11,293 nt of DNA from JBOHHR01 sp050740975 (GCA_050740975.1 JBOIEE010000324.1:1-11293); one strand, 5' to 3'; counted from the stretch's first letter, positions 1 to 6,679 are shown. Numbers and translations: made by a program. Notes: generated from the sequence alone by a model not told the origin.

Positions 1-309
1 CTACGCAGCCAGTTTCTGAACCTTGACCCCCTTGGTTCGCCGTTTCGCCTGACAGAGGTCGTAAGTGGCCTGCATGTTGATCCACGACTCGGGCGTCGTG
101 TTCGTCGCCATACCAATGCGCACGGCCATGTCCGGGCTGAATCCGGCGCGCTCGTTGACGAGTAGCGAGAGCTGTTTGCGGCTCACGCCAAGGCGCCTCG
201 CCGTCTCTGTCACCGTAAGCCCCAAGGGCTCCAAATAGAGCCGACGAAAGACGCCACCGGGGTGGGGCGGGTTATGCATTTCAAAGCCTGCTTCAGTGGT
301 AGTCTTCAT
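1..309 (-). CDS. higA: HigA-family antitoxin (XRE-type helix-turn-helix)
   Basis: This is the antitoxin and autorepressor of a type II HigB-HigA pair. HigA proteins bind and neutralise the HigB mRNA interferase and repress their shared operon. The N-terminal block MHNPPHPGG followed by a LEPLGLTVTETARRLGVSR helix-turn-helix and the block PDMAVRIGMATNTTPESW are family hallmarks, and the tail AAYDLxQA-like (ATYDLCQAKRR) is typical. From ATG 309 the product is 102 aa, normal for the family. ATG 279, directly before HNPPHPG, is an equally reasonable start giving 92 aa. A longer TTG start at 339 is disfavoured because it lies inside the toxin gene. The gene overlaps the 3' end of the frame-corrected higB by 17 bases, as is usual for higBA. 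The stop codon is at the very edge of the window. The reading frame is intact, unlike that of its partner. Confidence 0.9.
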   Translation of the reverse strand: MKTTTEAGFEMHNPPHPGGVFRRLYLEPLGLTVTETARRLGVSRKQLSLLVNERAGFSPDMAVRIGMATNTTPESWINMQATYDLCQAKRRTKGVKVQKLAA

Positions 310-570
310 AGTCCACGTCCCACGCGTGCCCTCCCTCAAAACGGAAGAGCACCCTCCAATTGTCGCTTACGTCACCGACCAAACTCCGCTGCGGTTACCC
401 TTGAGCTGATGTAACCTGGCACCAGGGAAATCCATGTCCTCAATCTTCGCCGCATGGTGCAATCTGAAAAGAATGTCGTCAAGACGCTGCTTGTGGTCGG
501 GGACAACACCCTTTTTGCTTCCGGTGGTAAACAACCGCTCGAGGCCCTTGTGCCGGAAGCCTTTGATCAT
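293..570 (-). pseudogene. higB: HigB toxin (RelE/HigB-like mRNA interferase), frameshifted
   Basis: The first 67 codons (570-367) encode a HigB-type toxin: it opens MIKGFRHKGLERLFTTGSK and continues through DFPGARLHQLKGNRSGVWSV, then hits TAA at 369-367. Reading on in the next frame from about 371 gives VSDNWRVLFRFEGGHAWD and then VDYEDYH with TGA at 295-293. That is exactly the missing C-terminal half of the family (NWRVxFRF...DVDYEDYH). One base appears to have been lost near 370 (GTGAC|GTAAGC). Corrected, the toxin would be about 92 aa, the normal length. As read, it lacks the last beta strands, including the conserved NWR and DYEDYH segments, so it is probably inactive. It is the upstream partner of higA in the same operon. 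A sequencing error is the main alternative. The start at 570 matches the family start, and no Shine-Dalgarno is visible upstream. Confidence 0.88.
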
Positions 571-576
571 CTTTTG

Positions 577-605
577 AGTGTAACTACTAGCGTAACACGT
601 TGCAA
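577..605 (-). promoter_or_regulatory. Predicted higBA promoter, leaderless arrangement, with possible operator
   Basis: On the minus strand, TTGCAA (605-600) and TACACT (582-577) are separated by exactly 17 bases. Transcription would start about 7 bases after the -10, that is at or within one base of the higB ATG (570). No ribosome-binding site is visible, so the mRNA is predicted to be leaderless. An imperfect inverted repeat (GTGTAAC, 7-base spacer, GTAACAC; one mismatch in each arm pair) at 578-598 spans the -10 and could be the HigA operator. The promoter is inferred from sequence only. Confidence 0.45.
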
Positions 606-735
606 TTCAATATCCGTTTTTCTCTATGCTACATTGTGCCACCTAAGCTGTTGTCTGTGCCGAAGAGCAAGGCCAAGGCGATGGCCGAAGCGGGTTACCG
701 GCCGGCTTTGCCGCGGCCCATTTGGGCGGCTGGGC

Positions 736-764
736 GCACGGGTGTGGCCACGCCCGGTGCTTTT
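736..764. other. GC-rich hairpin followed by four T (terminator-like)
   Basis: GCACGGGTG and CACGCCCGGTGC can pair around a TGGC loop (736-760), with one G·T wobble-type position and one bulged G, and TTTT follows at 761-764 on the plus strand. The stem is strong but the T tract is short and there is no plus-strand gene upstream for it to serve. It lies between the higBA promoter and the pepA remnant. The surrounding 660-780 stretch is very GC-rich. A 40-codon GTG-started reading frame (657-779) covers it, but nothing supports it as a gene. Confidence 0.35.
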
Positions 765-775
765 GCCGCCACGCT

Positions 776-844
776 TTAGCGGCCAGCAACGATGCAATCG
801 CTGCGCAGCTTTTGCGGTTCACTGTGTTTTGCTTCAAAATCCAT
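776..844 (-). pseudogene. pepA: 5' remnant of leucyl aminopeptidase gene pepA
   Basis: The 22-codon reading frame from ATG 844 begins MDFEAK and continues with PQKLRSDCIVAG before a stop at 778-776. It aligns without gaps to the well-known N-terminus of PepA (MEFSIKSGSPEK then QRSACIVVG): M1, F3, K6, P10, K12, R14, S15, C17, I18, V19 and G21 are identical and position 2 is D for E. A Shine-Dalgarno GGAG lies 5 bases before the ATG. In E. coli and many relatives, pepA is divergent from lptF, which is exactly the arrangement here, with lptF starting at 999. Everything after codon 21 is missing: the sequence upstream of 776 resembles no aminopeptidase. This is read as a deletion or rearrangement breakpoint near 780. 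Normal PepA is about 500 aa. Confidence 0.72.
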
Positions 845-946
845 TGCCACTCCGTGAAAACGTTGGCGAAATGATACTGCTAGCCCACTTAACCAGGGCG
901 CGTCGATAAAGCTAAAGCAGGCAGGGCTTATACGCTTTCCCCTCTC

Positions 947-975
947 TTGATAAAGTGTATTCTTTTCAGTAGTTA
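947..975 (+). promoter_or_regulatory. Possible lptFG promoter
   Basis: TTGATA (947-952) and TAGTTA (970-975) are 17 bases apart, giving a start about 17 bases before the lptF ATG at 999. The -35 is good and the -10 is weak. No strong Shine-Dalgarno is visible before lptF (GCGCCGAGC then ATG). It lies in what was the divergent pepA-lptF intergenic region. Confidence 0.35.
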
Positions 976-998
976 CAAGCAAAAGCGCTGCGCCGAGC

Positions 999-2102
999 AT
1001 GATTCTTAAACGCTACCTCATAAAGGAAACTCTGCGCAGCTGGATTGCGGTGTTCCTAGTGCTGCTGGTCATCGTCATCAGTGTTCGGTTTGTGAGGTTT
1101 TTAGGAGACGCGGCCGCAGGGAAAGTGGCGGGTGAACTGGTATATCAGATGTTGGGCTTCAAGCTCATTACCAGTTCCTCCATGATGATCCCTTTATGCC
1201 TTTATCTCGCGGTGTACTTAACCTACAGCCGCATGCAACGGGAAAATGAACTGACTGCGATAGCAGCGGCGGGTCTTGGAGATGGCTTTTTTGTCGGCGT
1301 GAGTCTAAAAACGGGTCTCGCCTTCGCTATGCTGACACTCGCTTTAAGTACCTTGGTCTGCCCTTGGGCCGAGCAACGGTTTAGCCAGTTGCGCGAGCAA
1401 GCGCAGCAGGACTCCGACATTACCGGGATAGCCGCTGGCCAGTTCAGAGAGTTTGCCGGCGGGAAAGGCGTGATCTACGTTCGGGATGTATCGAAAAACC
1501 GAGACAAAGTAAGCGGTGTTTTTCTGCAGGTGACAGATAGCAACTCGTTGGCCGTGTTGACCTCGAATAGGGCGCGATTTGAAACCGATCCCAAAACAGG
1601 AAACCGTTTCGTCGTGTTCGAACGGGGCAACCGGTATTCGGGCAGCCCGGGGCAGCTTGACTTCACCGTCATCGAATACCAGAAATACGCCGTGCTCTAT
1701 GAGCCTGGCCAGACGGTCCGTTCCAGCTTAGGTATGGATGCGATACCTACCCAAGCGCTAATCCAAGCCAAAGACATTTCCTCGGGTGCAGAGCTGCAAT
1801 GGCGTGCCGCCATGCCCATCGCCACGGTGGTGTTGGCAACCCTGGCGGCTGTTCTCGCTCGCATTGTGCCCGGTGATCACAGTTACACCGGGCTTTTGAT
1901 CACCACCTTGATTTATTTCCTCTACAGCAACCTACTCGGGATCGCGAAAAACTTGGTAAAAAACGGCGAACTAGCACCGTATCTTGGCCTGTGGGCGGTT
2001 CACGCCACGGTCGTGGTGGTGCTACTGGCACTTCTGTACTATCCCGCACTGAAGCGCTGGTGGCTAGGACGGCGGCGAACTGTCCCAGCCCTTTCCACGT
2101 GA
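999..2102 (+). CDS. lptF: LPS export ABC transporter permease LptF
   Basis: LptF is one of two homologous inner-membrane permeases that, with the LptB ATPase and LptC, extract lipopolysaccharide from the inner membrane and push it onto the periplasmic bridge to LptD. The 367-aa product matches family size and starts MILKRYLIKETLRSW, the characteristic LptF opening. A first membrane helix lies at about residues 14-35. It is followed by a second hydrophobic region containing MMIPLCLYLAVYLTYSRM and the cytoplasmic coupling segment RENELTAIAAAGL, where the ATPase docks. A periplasmic beta-jellyroll-like domain covers about residues 135-260, and three C-terminal membrane segments span about 268-355. 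The gene overlaps lptG by four bases (GTGA at 2099-2102), so the two are almost certainly translationally coupled. It sits divergent from a pepA remnant. No defects are visible. Confidence 0.96.
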   Translation: MILKRYLIKETLRSWIAVFLVLLVIVISVRFVRFLGDAAAGKVAGELVYQMLGFKLITSSSMMIPLCLYLAVYLTYSRMQRENELTAIAAAGLGDGFFVGVSLKTGLAFAMLTLALSTLVCPWAEQRFSQLREQAQQDSDITGIAAGQFREFAGGKGVIYVRDVSKNRDKVSGVFLQVTDSNSLAVLTSNRARFETDPKTGNRFVVFERGNRYSGSPGQLDFTVIEYQKYAVLYEPGQTVRSSLGMDAIPTQALIQAKDISSGAELQWRAAMPIATVVLATLAAVLARIVPGDHSYTGLLITTLIYFLYSNLLGIAKNLVKNGELAPYLGLWAVHATVVVVLLALLYYPALKRWWLGRRRTVPALST

Positions 2103-3157
2103 TCCTGGACCGCTATCTCGGCTGGACCGTCGCCAACACCGTTCTTGTGGTAGCGGCCGTGTTGATCACGGCGTTTACCTTTTTTGAGTTTCTGGATGAG
2201 CTGGACTCGCTAGGCGGCCGTTATGGCTTATGGCAAGTCCTTGAGTTCTGTCTGCTGCGCTCACCGGGGCTGGCTTACAAGTTGTTTCCCATCGCCGCGT
2301 TGATCGGCAGTCTCATCGCGCTGGGCGGTATGGTGGCAAGCCGGGAGCTAACGGTGATCCGGGCTTCCGGGGTCTCCATCCAGAGAACGGTGTTGGCGGT
2401 GATGAAAGGAGCGCTCGGCATCGTATCGCTCGCGCTTGTGGTTGGGGAACTGGTCGTGCCCCATGCCGAGGAATTTGCGCGCCAGCGCCGAGCGTTTGCG
2501 CTCTACAACCAGATCACTTTTAAGTCGCAAAACGGATTTTGGATCAGAGACGGGAGGAGCTATATCAACATTCGCCACGTCTTGCCGGGCGATCTGCTTG
2601 AAGACATTTTTATTTTCGAGTTCGATACCTCTCATCGCTTAACGGCCAGCACTTATGCCAAGAATGCACGGTATCAAGGACAAGATTGGCTGCTGTTCCA
2701 GATTGAACAGACGCGTTTTCATGATAAACGAGTGACCAGGGAGCAGATCAAGCGCGCGACCTGGCGATCGCTGTTTAAGCCGGAGCTGATCAACATGCTG
2801 GTGGTAGAGCCGGAGACCCTGGCCATGCTCGATCTCGTGCAATACATCCGCTACCTGAAACGCAACGCGCAAAGTAGTCAGCGTTACGAACAGGCCCTGT
2901 GGGTCAAGCTCGCCTATCCGCTTGCCGCCGGGGTAATGGTATTGCTTGCGGTCCCCTTGGTGCTCTCCAGCCACCAGGTGCGTGGGGTTGGCCATCGGAT
3001 CTTGCTGGGGAGCCTAATCGGCATGGGGTTTCACATCTGCAATCAGGCGGCGGGGCACTTAGGGGTGGTTTACAGCTTGAACCCCGGGTTTATCGCCATA
3101 CTGCCCACAGCGACCACCTTATTCATCGCTCTTGTTTTCTTGCGAAGGATACACTGA
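2099..3157 (+). CDS. lptG: LPS export ABC transporter permease LptG
   Basis: This is the second LPS transport permease, partner of LptF in the LptB2FG complex. The chosen start is GTG 2099, which shares GTGA with the lptF stop and gives the family opening (V/M)ILDRYLGWTVANTVLVV. The reading frame is open further upstream to 1991, but that part lies inside lptF and has no family similarity. The product is 352 aa, the usual length. Visible parts are a first membrane helix at about residues 10-30, FLDELDSLG, a second hydrophobic block with LFPIAALIGSLIALGG, the coupling segment SRELTVIRASGVS (about 81-93), a periplasmic domain from about 125 to 260, and three C-terminal membrane helices ending in FIALVFLRRIH. 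It forms a two-gene operon with lptF. No strong terminator was found before the convergent kinase gene at 3280. Confidence 0.96.
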   Translation: MILDRYLGWTVANTVLVVAAVLITAFTFFEFLDELDSLGGRYGLWQVLEFCLLRSPGLAYKLFPIAALIGSLIALGGMVASRELTVIRASGVSIQRTVLAVMKGALGIVSLALVVGELVVPHAEEFARQRRAFALYNQITFKSQNGFWIRDGRSYINIRHVLPGDLLEDIFIFEFDTSHRLTASTYAKNARYQGQDWLLFQIEQTRFHDKRVTREQIKRATWRSLFKPELINMLVVEPETLAMLDLVQYIRYLKRNAQSSQRYEQALWVKLAYPLAAGVMVLLAVPLVLSSHQVRGVGHRILLGSLIGMGFHICNQAAGHLGVVYSLNPGFIAILPTATTLFIALVFLRRIH

Positions 3158-3165
3158 GAGCATTA

Positions 3166-3211
3166 TGTACAGTGCCATGAGTTTGCGACATCCCCTTTCT
3201 GTACAAAGAGG
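3166..3211. other. Inverted repeats in the gap between convergent genes
   Basis: The 122-bp gap between lptG and the convergent kinase gene holds TGTACAG (3166-3172) and its exact reverse complement CTGTACA (3199-3205), 26 bases apart. A shorter stem, CCCCTTT/AAAGAGG (3192-3211, one mismatch), uses the second copy. Neither is followed by a run of T, so this is only a weak candidate for a bidirectional terminator. Confidence 0.25.
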
Positions 3212-3279
3212 TACTCGGGGACCAACGCGGATTCAGCGCCGGCCATTCTTGACTATTGCCAATGCTCGATGAAGCTAAG

Positions 3280-4638
3280 CTAAAATGGGATGAAAACGCG
3301 CACCAGCGTACCCCCTAGGGGACTCGCCTCGAGGGCGATCTCACCGCCGTAGACTTCGACTACCAGGTTCTTCACTACGGCGAGCCCAATCCCATGCCCG
3401 GCTTTGGCGGGATCGTGGCGAACCCCGCGCTCAAAATTGGACTGTTTCTCGTGCGGGATCCCGGGGCCGTCGTCTTCGATCGTCAATTCCAAAGCGGGGC
3501 GCTTTGCGCTTTCGCAAGGACGCAACCAGGCGCTGATCTTCACGCCACTGCGGCACCACTTGCAGGCATTGTCGATAAGGTTTCCCAAGATCTCCATGAG
3601 GTCCCCCTCGTCTCCATAGAACTGCGCCTCCGGGGTAATGAGGACTTGGAACTCACGCGGTCTTTCCGCATAAACCTTCTTAAACGACTGGATCAACTTA
3701 TCGCAAACCTCCCGCACGTTGACCGGTGTGACCAGAGCCATGCGACCCGAGGCGACGGCTCGCTGCAGTTGGTAGTGCACGGTGCGGTCGATTCGCTCGA
3801 GCTGCTCCCTGAGGGTGAGGCGAAGCTCCGAGGGATCGGAGCCACTTTCCAAGGCGGTTCGCATTACCGCCAAGGGGGTCTTTAGGCTGTGGGCCAAGTC
3901 TCCCAAGGCATTCCGATAGCGGGTGAGATGCCGCTTGCTGTTGCGCACCAAGGCGTTGAGGTTCTCGGTGAGGCTGCGCAGTTCGCTGGGGTATTCGCCC
4001 TCCAGCTCTTGGCGATGCCCGGCCTCGATTTCGTTTACCTCCCAGGCCACGCGCCGCAGAGGCGCGAGGCTCCAGCGCAGGATAACGCCCTGCACCGCCA
4101 ACAGAACCAGGGCGGCTGCTAGCAACCACCCCCATAGGCTTTTCCGGAAACCCGCCACCTCATTGTCGTAGGCCGCGCGGGTTTCGGCGACATAAAAAAC
4201 ATAGCGGCGAGTTTCGTTGAGCGCCACCTCCCAATCCACGGCAAATCCGATAGTGAATACCGCCGCCCCGTCGGAGGCTTTTTCCTCGCTGAACACCGCT
4301 TCCCCCGGAGCCGCCACCGTCGGAAAGGGGATCTCGATGCCAAGCGCAGAGCGCGAATGCCAGACGACCTTGTTGCCCTTAGCACTAACTTGCCCATAAA
4401 GCCCCGACCCGGGCATGGAGAAACGCGCTTCGGGAAGCGCGTCAGGAAGGACGAGCTGCGGCGACTCATCGAGATGGGCCGCGGCCAAGAGCGAATAGAT
4501 CTGCGTTTGCAAGCGTTCCTTGACTGCCAGAAACGCGCTGTCCCTAAATGCGCGGTCTAGGGCAAAACCGGTCAAGCCTAAGAACGCCGCCAGTACCAAA
4601 GTCGCCGCGACTAAGAGCCGAGCATTGAGCGAAGGCAT
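3280..4638 (-). CDS. PhoQ-like sensor histidine kinase
   Basis: This is a membrane sensor kinase (452 aa) that should phosphorylate the regulator encoded just upstream. Order of parts: membrane helix at about residues 8-28, periplasmic sensor at about 30-167, second helix at about 168-188, HAMP-like linker, then a HisKA domain with the H-box GDLAHSLKTPLAVMRTALES (phospho-acceptor H250). The ATPase domain follows, with N-box GNLIDNACKWC (N357), G1 box EDDGPGI (388-394) and G2 box GHGIGLAVVKN (from 414). The H-box HSLKTPLAV and DNACKWC are typical of PhoQ and its relatives. The start overlaps the regulator's stop by one base (TAATG, 4640-4636). PhoQ proteins sense Mg2+, acid pH or cationic peptides. 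The ligand cannot be read from this sensor domain, so no gene symbol is given. Confidence 0.93.
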   Translation of the reverse strand: MPSLNARLLVAATLVLAAFLGLTGFALDRAFRDSAFLAVKERLQTQIYSLLAAAHLDESPQLVLPDALPEARFSMPGSGLYGQVSAKGNKVVWHSRSALGIEIPFPTVAAPGEAVFSEEKASDGAAVFTIGFAVDWEVALNETRRYVFYVAETRAAYDNEVAGFRKSLWGWLLAAALVLLAVQGVILRWSLAPLRRVAWEVNEIEAGHRQELEGEYPSELRSLTENLNALVRNSKRHLTRYRNALGDLAHSLKTPLAVMRTALESGSDPSELRLTLREQLERIDRTVHYQLQRAVASGRMALVTPVNVREVCDKLIQSFKKVYAERPREFQVLITPEAQFYGDEGDLMEILGNLIDNACKWCRSGVKISAWLRPCESAKRPALELTIEDDGPGIPHEKQSNFERGVRHDPAKAGHGIGLAVVKNLVVEVYGGEIALEASPLGGTLVRVFIPF

Positions 4639-5318
4639 TAGCTTTGCGGCTCGAACCGAAACCGGTATCCTCTCCCTCGCAAGGTTTCAATGGGATCAGT
4701 GGTCCGTTCGGGGTCGAGCTTGCGCCGCAAGCGGCCGATCAAAACCTCAAGCACATTGCTGTCGCGATCGAAATCCTGGGAATAAAGGTGCTCTGTCAGT
4801 GTCGTTTTCGAAACCACCTCTCCCGCGTGCAGCATGAGATATTCTAAGACCCGATACTCGTAGGCGGTCAGGTCCACTTCTTTGCCCGCTACGTTCACTT
4901 GCTGGGTCGCCGTATTCATGCTCAGTGTTCCGGCACGCAGCACTGGCTCGGCCCACCCCGCGGCGCGCCTGACTAATGCGCGCAGGCGAGCGAGCAGCTC
5001 TTCCACTTCGAAGGGCTTTACCAGATAGTCGTCCGCTCCTGCCTCCAGTCCCTGTACCTTGTCCTGCCAGCGGCTGCGTGCCGTTAGGATAAGAATGGGG
5101 AATTTGCGGCCCACGGCGCGCCACTCTTTGATGACCTCGATCCCGGAACGGTCGGGAAGTCCAACGTCAACAACTGCGACATCAAAAGCGTATTCCTGGC
5201 CCAAGAACGAACCTTCCAAGGCGTTGGGAGCTACATCAACCGCGTAGCCTTCTTTGCGCAGCTTTACCGCCAAACCCTCGCGCAGAGCGGTTTCATCTTC
5301 AATTACCAGTACGCGCAT
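4638..5318 (-). CDS. PhoP-like response regulator (OmpR family)
   Basis: This DNA-binding response regulator is the partner of the downstream PhoQ-like kinase. ATG 5318 is chosen because it gives the canonical MRVLVIEDE start and 226 aa, close to PhoP length. An in-frame ATG at 5354 would add 12 residues and overlap the PepSY gene, and is less likely. The receiver domain (residues 1-115) keeps E7/D8, phospho-acceptor D51 in VVDVGLPD, T79 and K101. LTARSRWQDKVQGLEAGADD is strongly PhoP-like. The winged-helix domain (about 128-224) contains LTAYEYRVLEYLMLHAGEVV and ends with VLIGRLRRKL and RGRGYRFRFE. It lies 10 bases after the PepSY stop and overlaps the kinase start by one base, so the three genes form one operon. 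No clear Shine-Dalgarno is visible, which suggests coupling to PepSY translation. Confidence 0.94.
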   Translation of the reverse strand: MRVLVIEDETALREGLAVKLRKEGYAVDVAPNALEGSFLGQEYAFDVAVVDVGLPDRSGIEVIKEWRAVGRKFPILILTARSRWQDKVQGLEAGADDYLVKPFEVEELLARLRALVRRAAGWAEPVLRAGTLSMNTATQQVNVAGKEVDLTAYEYRVLEYLMLHAGEVVSKTTLTEHLYSQDFDRDSNVLEVLIGRLRRKLDPERTTDPIETLRGRGYRFRFEPQS

Positions 5319-5328
5319 ATTGGAATGG

Positions 5329-5619
5329 TCATCGAATCTGGCCGGTTTCTCCATCCACTGCGATGATGCGTACCCGGCCGTCCGGCATCAATACTTTCAC
5401 CAAGTAGATCACCCGGCCGCCCATGTTTTGGGTTTGCACATCCAACACCCGGCCGCCTGTAGCCTCGCGGGCAAAGGCAATGGCTTGACCTTGGCCGATC
5501 CGCGCTTGAGCGAGCGTGATAGCTCCTGTCCGCTCCAATCCGATTTCAAGCGCTTGCGGCTTCAATGCCCCTAAACAAGAAAACAGCAGCAGCATCAGAA
5601 ACGTGTGAACAGCTTTCAT
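5329..5619 (-). CDS. Small exported PepSY-domain protein
   Basis: This is a 96-aa protein with an N-terminal signal peptide (MKAVHTFLMLLLFSCLGA) and one PepSY-type domain, seen in ARIGQGQAIAFAREATGGRV followed by VIYLVKVLMPDGRVR and IIAVDGETGQI. The last block, VDGETGQI, is the PepSY signature. PepSY domains are thought to act as periplasmic inhibitors or modulators of peptidases or of sensor kinases. A small PepSY gene directly before a PhoP/PhoQ-like pair is a recurring arrangement. LFSC resembles a lipobox only loosely, so lipidation is uncertain. Start ATG 5619 is favoured over the upstream alternative at 5646 because GAAGGGAAA lies 7-8 bases before it and the signal peptide starts there. 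It is the first gene of the operon and probably modulates the kinase, though this role is inferred from context. Confidence 0.85.
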   Translation of the reverse strand: MKAVHTFLMLLLFSCLGALKPQALEIGLERTGAITLAQARIGQGQAIAFAREATGGRVLDVQTQNMGGRVIYLVKVLMPDGRVRIIAVDGETGQIR

Positions 5620-5638
5620 AAATGGTTTCCCTTCGGCC

Positions 5639-5660
5639 CTTAGCAACCCAACTTAAGCAA
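5639..5660 (-). promoter_or_regulatory. Imperfect direct repeat upstream of the PepSY operon (possible regulator site)
   Basis: On the minus strand, TTGCTTAAG (5660-5652) and TTGCTAAG (5646-5639) form a near-identical direct repeat separated by five bases, 20 bases before the PepSY start. OmpR-family regulators such as PhoP bind paired direct repeats one helical turn apart, classically with 11-base periodicity. Here the periodicity is 13-14, so the match to a PhoP box is only partial. It could be an autoregulatory site. Confidence 0.25.
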
Positions 5661-5687
5661 GGCGAGCTGAATATCTACTGAATGCAC

Positions 5688-5834
5688 GAGCTTGTGAAAA
5701 ATCTGTTGGTCTCGGCGCGCCAAAGAGGGCCACGTTCGGCCCCGGCGAGCTTCGCTGGCGCTCGGGTACTCGCCCCTGGCCCTGGCTTCCCAGCGCGCTG
5801 CTCGGAATCCTCGCGTATTTTTTTTCACAAGCTC
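5688..5834. repeat. 147-bp element with perfect 14-bp terminal inverted repeats
   Basis: GAGCTTGTGAAAAA (5688-5701) is repeated as its exact reverse complement at 5821-5834, enclosing about 119 bp of very GC-rich sequence (5702-5820). The right arm overlaps the last codons and stop of the nitrilase-family gene, and the left arm lies 69 bases before the PepSY start. The interior has no convincing gene: the minus-strand frame 5640-5828 has an Arg/Ala-rich translation typical of GC-rich non-coding DNA. The shape suggests a small MITE-like or other dispersed repeat. The alternative is a long-range stem in the intergenic transcript. No clear target-site duplication was identified. Confidence 0.45.
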
Positions 5835-6667
5835 TCAGGGCCTCCAGGCCCGGAGACCACCCGGTCGTGTTCCAGTGCCGGAATCATACGCCGTGCCTCG
5901 ATGACCTTCGCCGGATCGATCTCGGCGAGGATATACCCTGCTTGCTCTCCGCCGCTCGCCAACACCTCGCCCCATGGATCGATGATCAGCGAATGGCCAT
6001 AGGTCGCCCTCCCGCTCTTTCTCACTCCGTGCTGGCCGGGTGCGAACACATAGCAGCCGGTTTCGATGGCTCGAGCGCGCTGTAATACATGCCAATGGGC
6101 TTCTCCCGTAGTTTTGGTGAAGGCGGCGGGAATGGCGAGAAAGCTAGCGCCTGCTTGCGCAAGACGCCGATATAAATACGCAAACCGCAGGTCATAGCAC
6201 ACGCTCATACCCAACATTCCCCAAGGGGTTCGCGCCAGCACTGCGGTGTCGCCGGGCACGACCGTATTCGATTCACGATAGGTTTCCCCCGACCTGAGGC
6301 TCACATCGAAGAGATGGATTTTGTTATAGCGTGCGACAATCTGCCCCTTGGCATCCAATAAATACGAGCGGTTGTTCACCTTGGTCTCGCTCACCTTGAT
6401 GGCCAGAGACCCCAACAGCACCCAGGCACCGAGGCTTTTCGCCAGCCTCATGAAATGAGACAAGGCCGGGTGATCAGACTCGCTGTACGCGTTTGCCAGA
6501 AGCGTCGCATCATCGGGTGCGATAAAGCTGAAATACTCGGGAAGCGCGATCAGATCGGCGCCTTGCCCGCTCGCTTGCTCAACCCAATGGCTAGCTTCCT
6601 CGATGTTGACGCGCACATCGGTATCCGCGCAGTTTTGCACGCAAGCCGCTGTGAAAGGGCTCGTCAT
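5825..6667 (-). CDS. Carbon-nitrogen hydrolase (nitrilase superfamily, Nit1-like amidase)
   Basis: The 280-aa product carries the whole nitrilase catalytic set: E44 in LPEYF, K116 in YNKIHLFDV and C157 in SVCYDLRF, with a further Glu in GETYRES. The length and the blocks NNRSYLLDAKGQIVARYNK, RARAIETGCYVFAPGQ and YGHSLIIDPWGEVLA match the Nit1/omega-amidase-like branch. Members of this branch hydrolyse amides such as deaminated glutathione, a metabolite-repair reaction in the cytoplasm. The exact substrate is inferred. The start lies 12 bases after the rraA stop on the same strand, so the two genes are probably co-transcribed. No clear Shine-Dalgarno is visible before the ATG. The stop codon lies within the right arm of the 5688-5834 inverted repeat, so an insertion may have changed its last residues (GPGGPESL). 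Confidence 0.9.
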   Translation of the reverse strand: MTSPFTAACVQNCADTDVRVNIEEASHWVEQASGQGADLIALPEYFSFIAPDDATLLANAYSESDHPALSHFMRLAKSLGAWVLLGSLAIKVSETKVNNRSYLLDAKGQIVARYNKIHLFDVSLRSGETYRESNTVVPGDTAVLARTPWGMLGMSVCYDLRFAYLYRRLAQAGASFLAIPAAFTKTTGEAHWHVLQRARAIETGCYVFAPGQHGVRKSGRATYGHSLIIDPWGEVLASGGEQAGYILAEIDPAKVIEARRMIPALEHDRVVSGPGGPESL

Positions 6668-6679
6668 GGCATGCAGTCG

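Noticed and set aside
454..909. Long plus-strand reading frame over higB and the following gap
   Set aside because: It runs antisense to higB and through the pepA remnant; the translation is rich in Arg and Cys, without any domain, and no ribosome-binding site precedes it.
1991..2098. N-terminal extension of LptG
   Set aside because: The added 36 residues lie within lptF in another frame and have no family similarity; the GTG overlapping the lptF stop gives the canonical N-terminus.
3698..4135. Long minus- and plus-strand frames within the kinase gene
   Set aside because: They are out-of-frame readings of the GC-rich histidine kinase gene, whose own frame contains all catalytic boxes.
5640..5828. 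62-codon minus-strand frame inside the inverted-repeat element
   Set aside because: Arg/Ala/Ser-rich translation typical of GC-rich DNA, no ribosome-binding site, and the frame simply spans the repeat interior.
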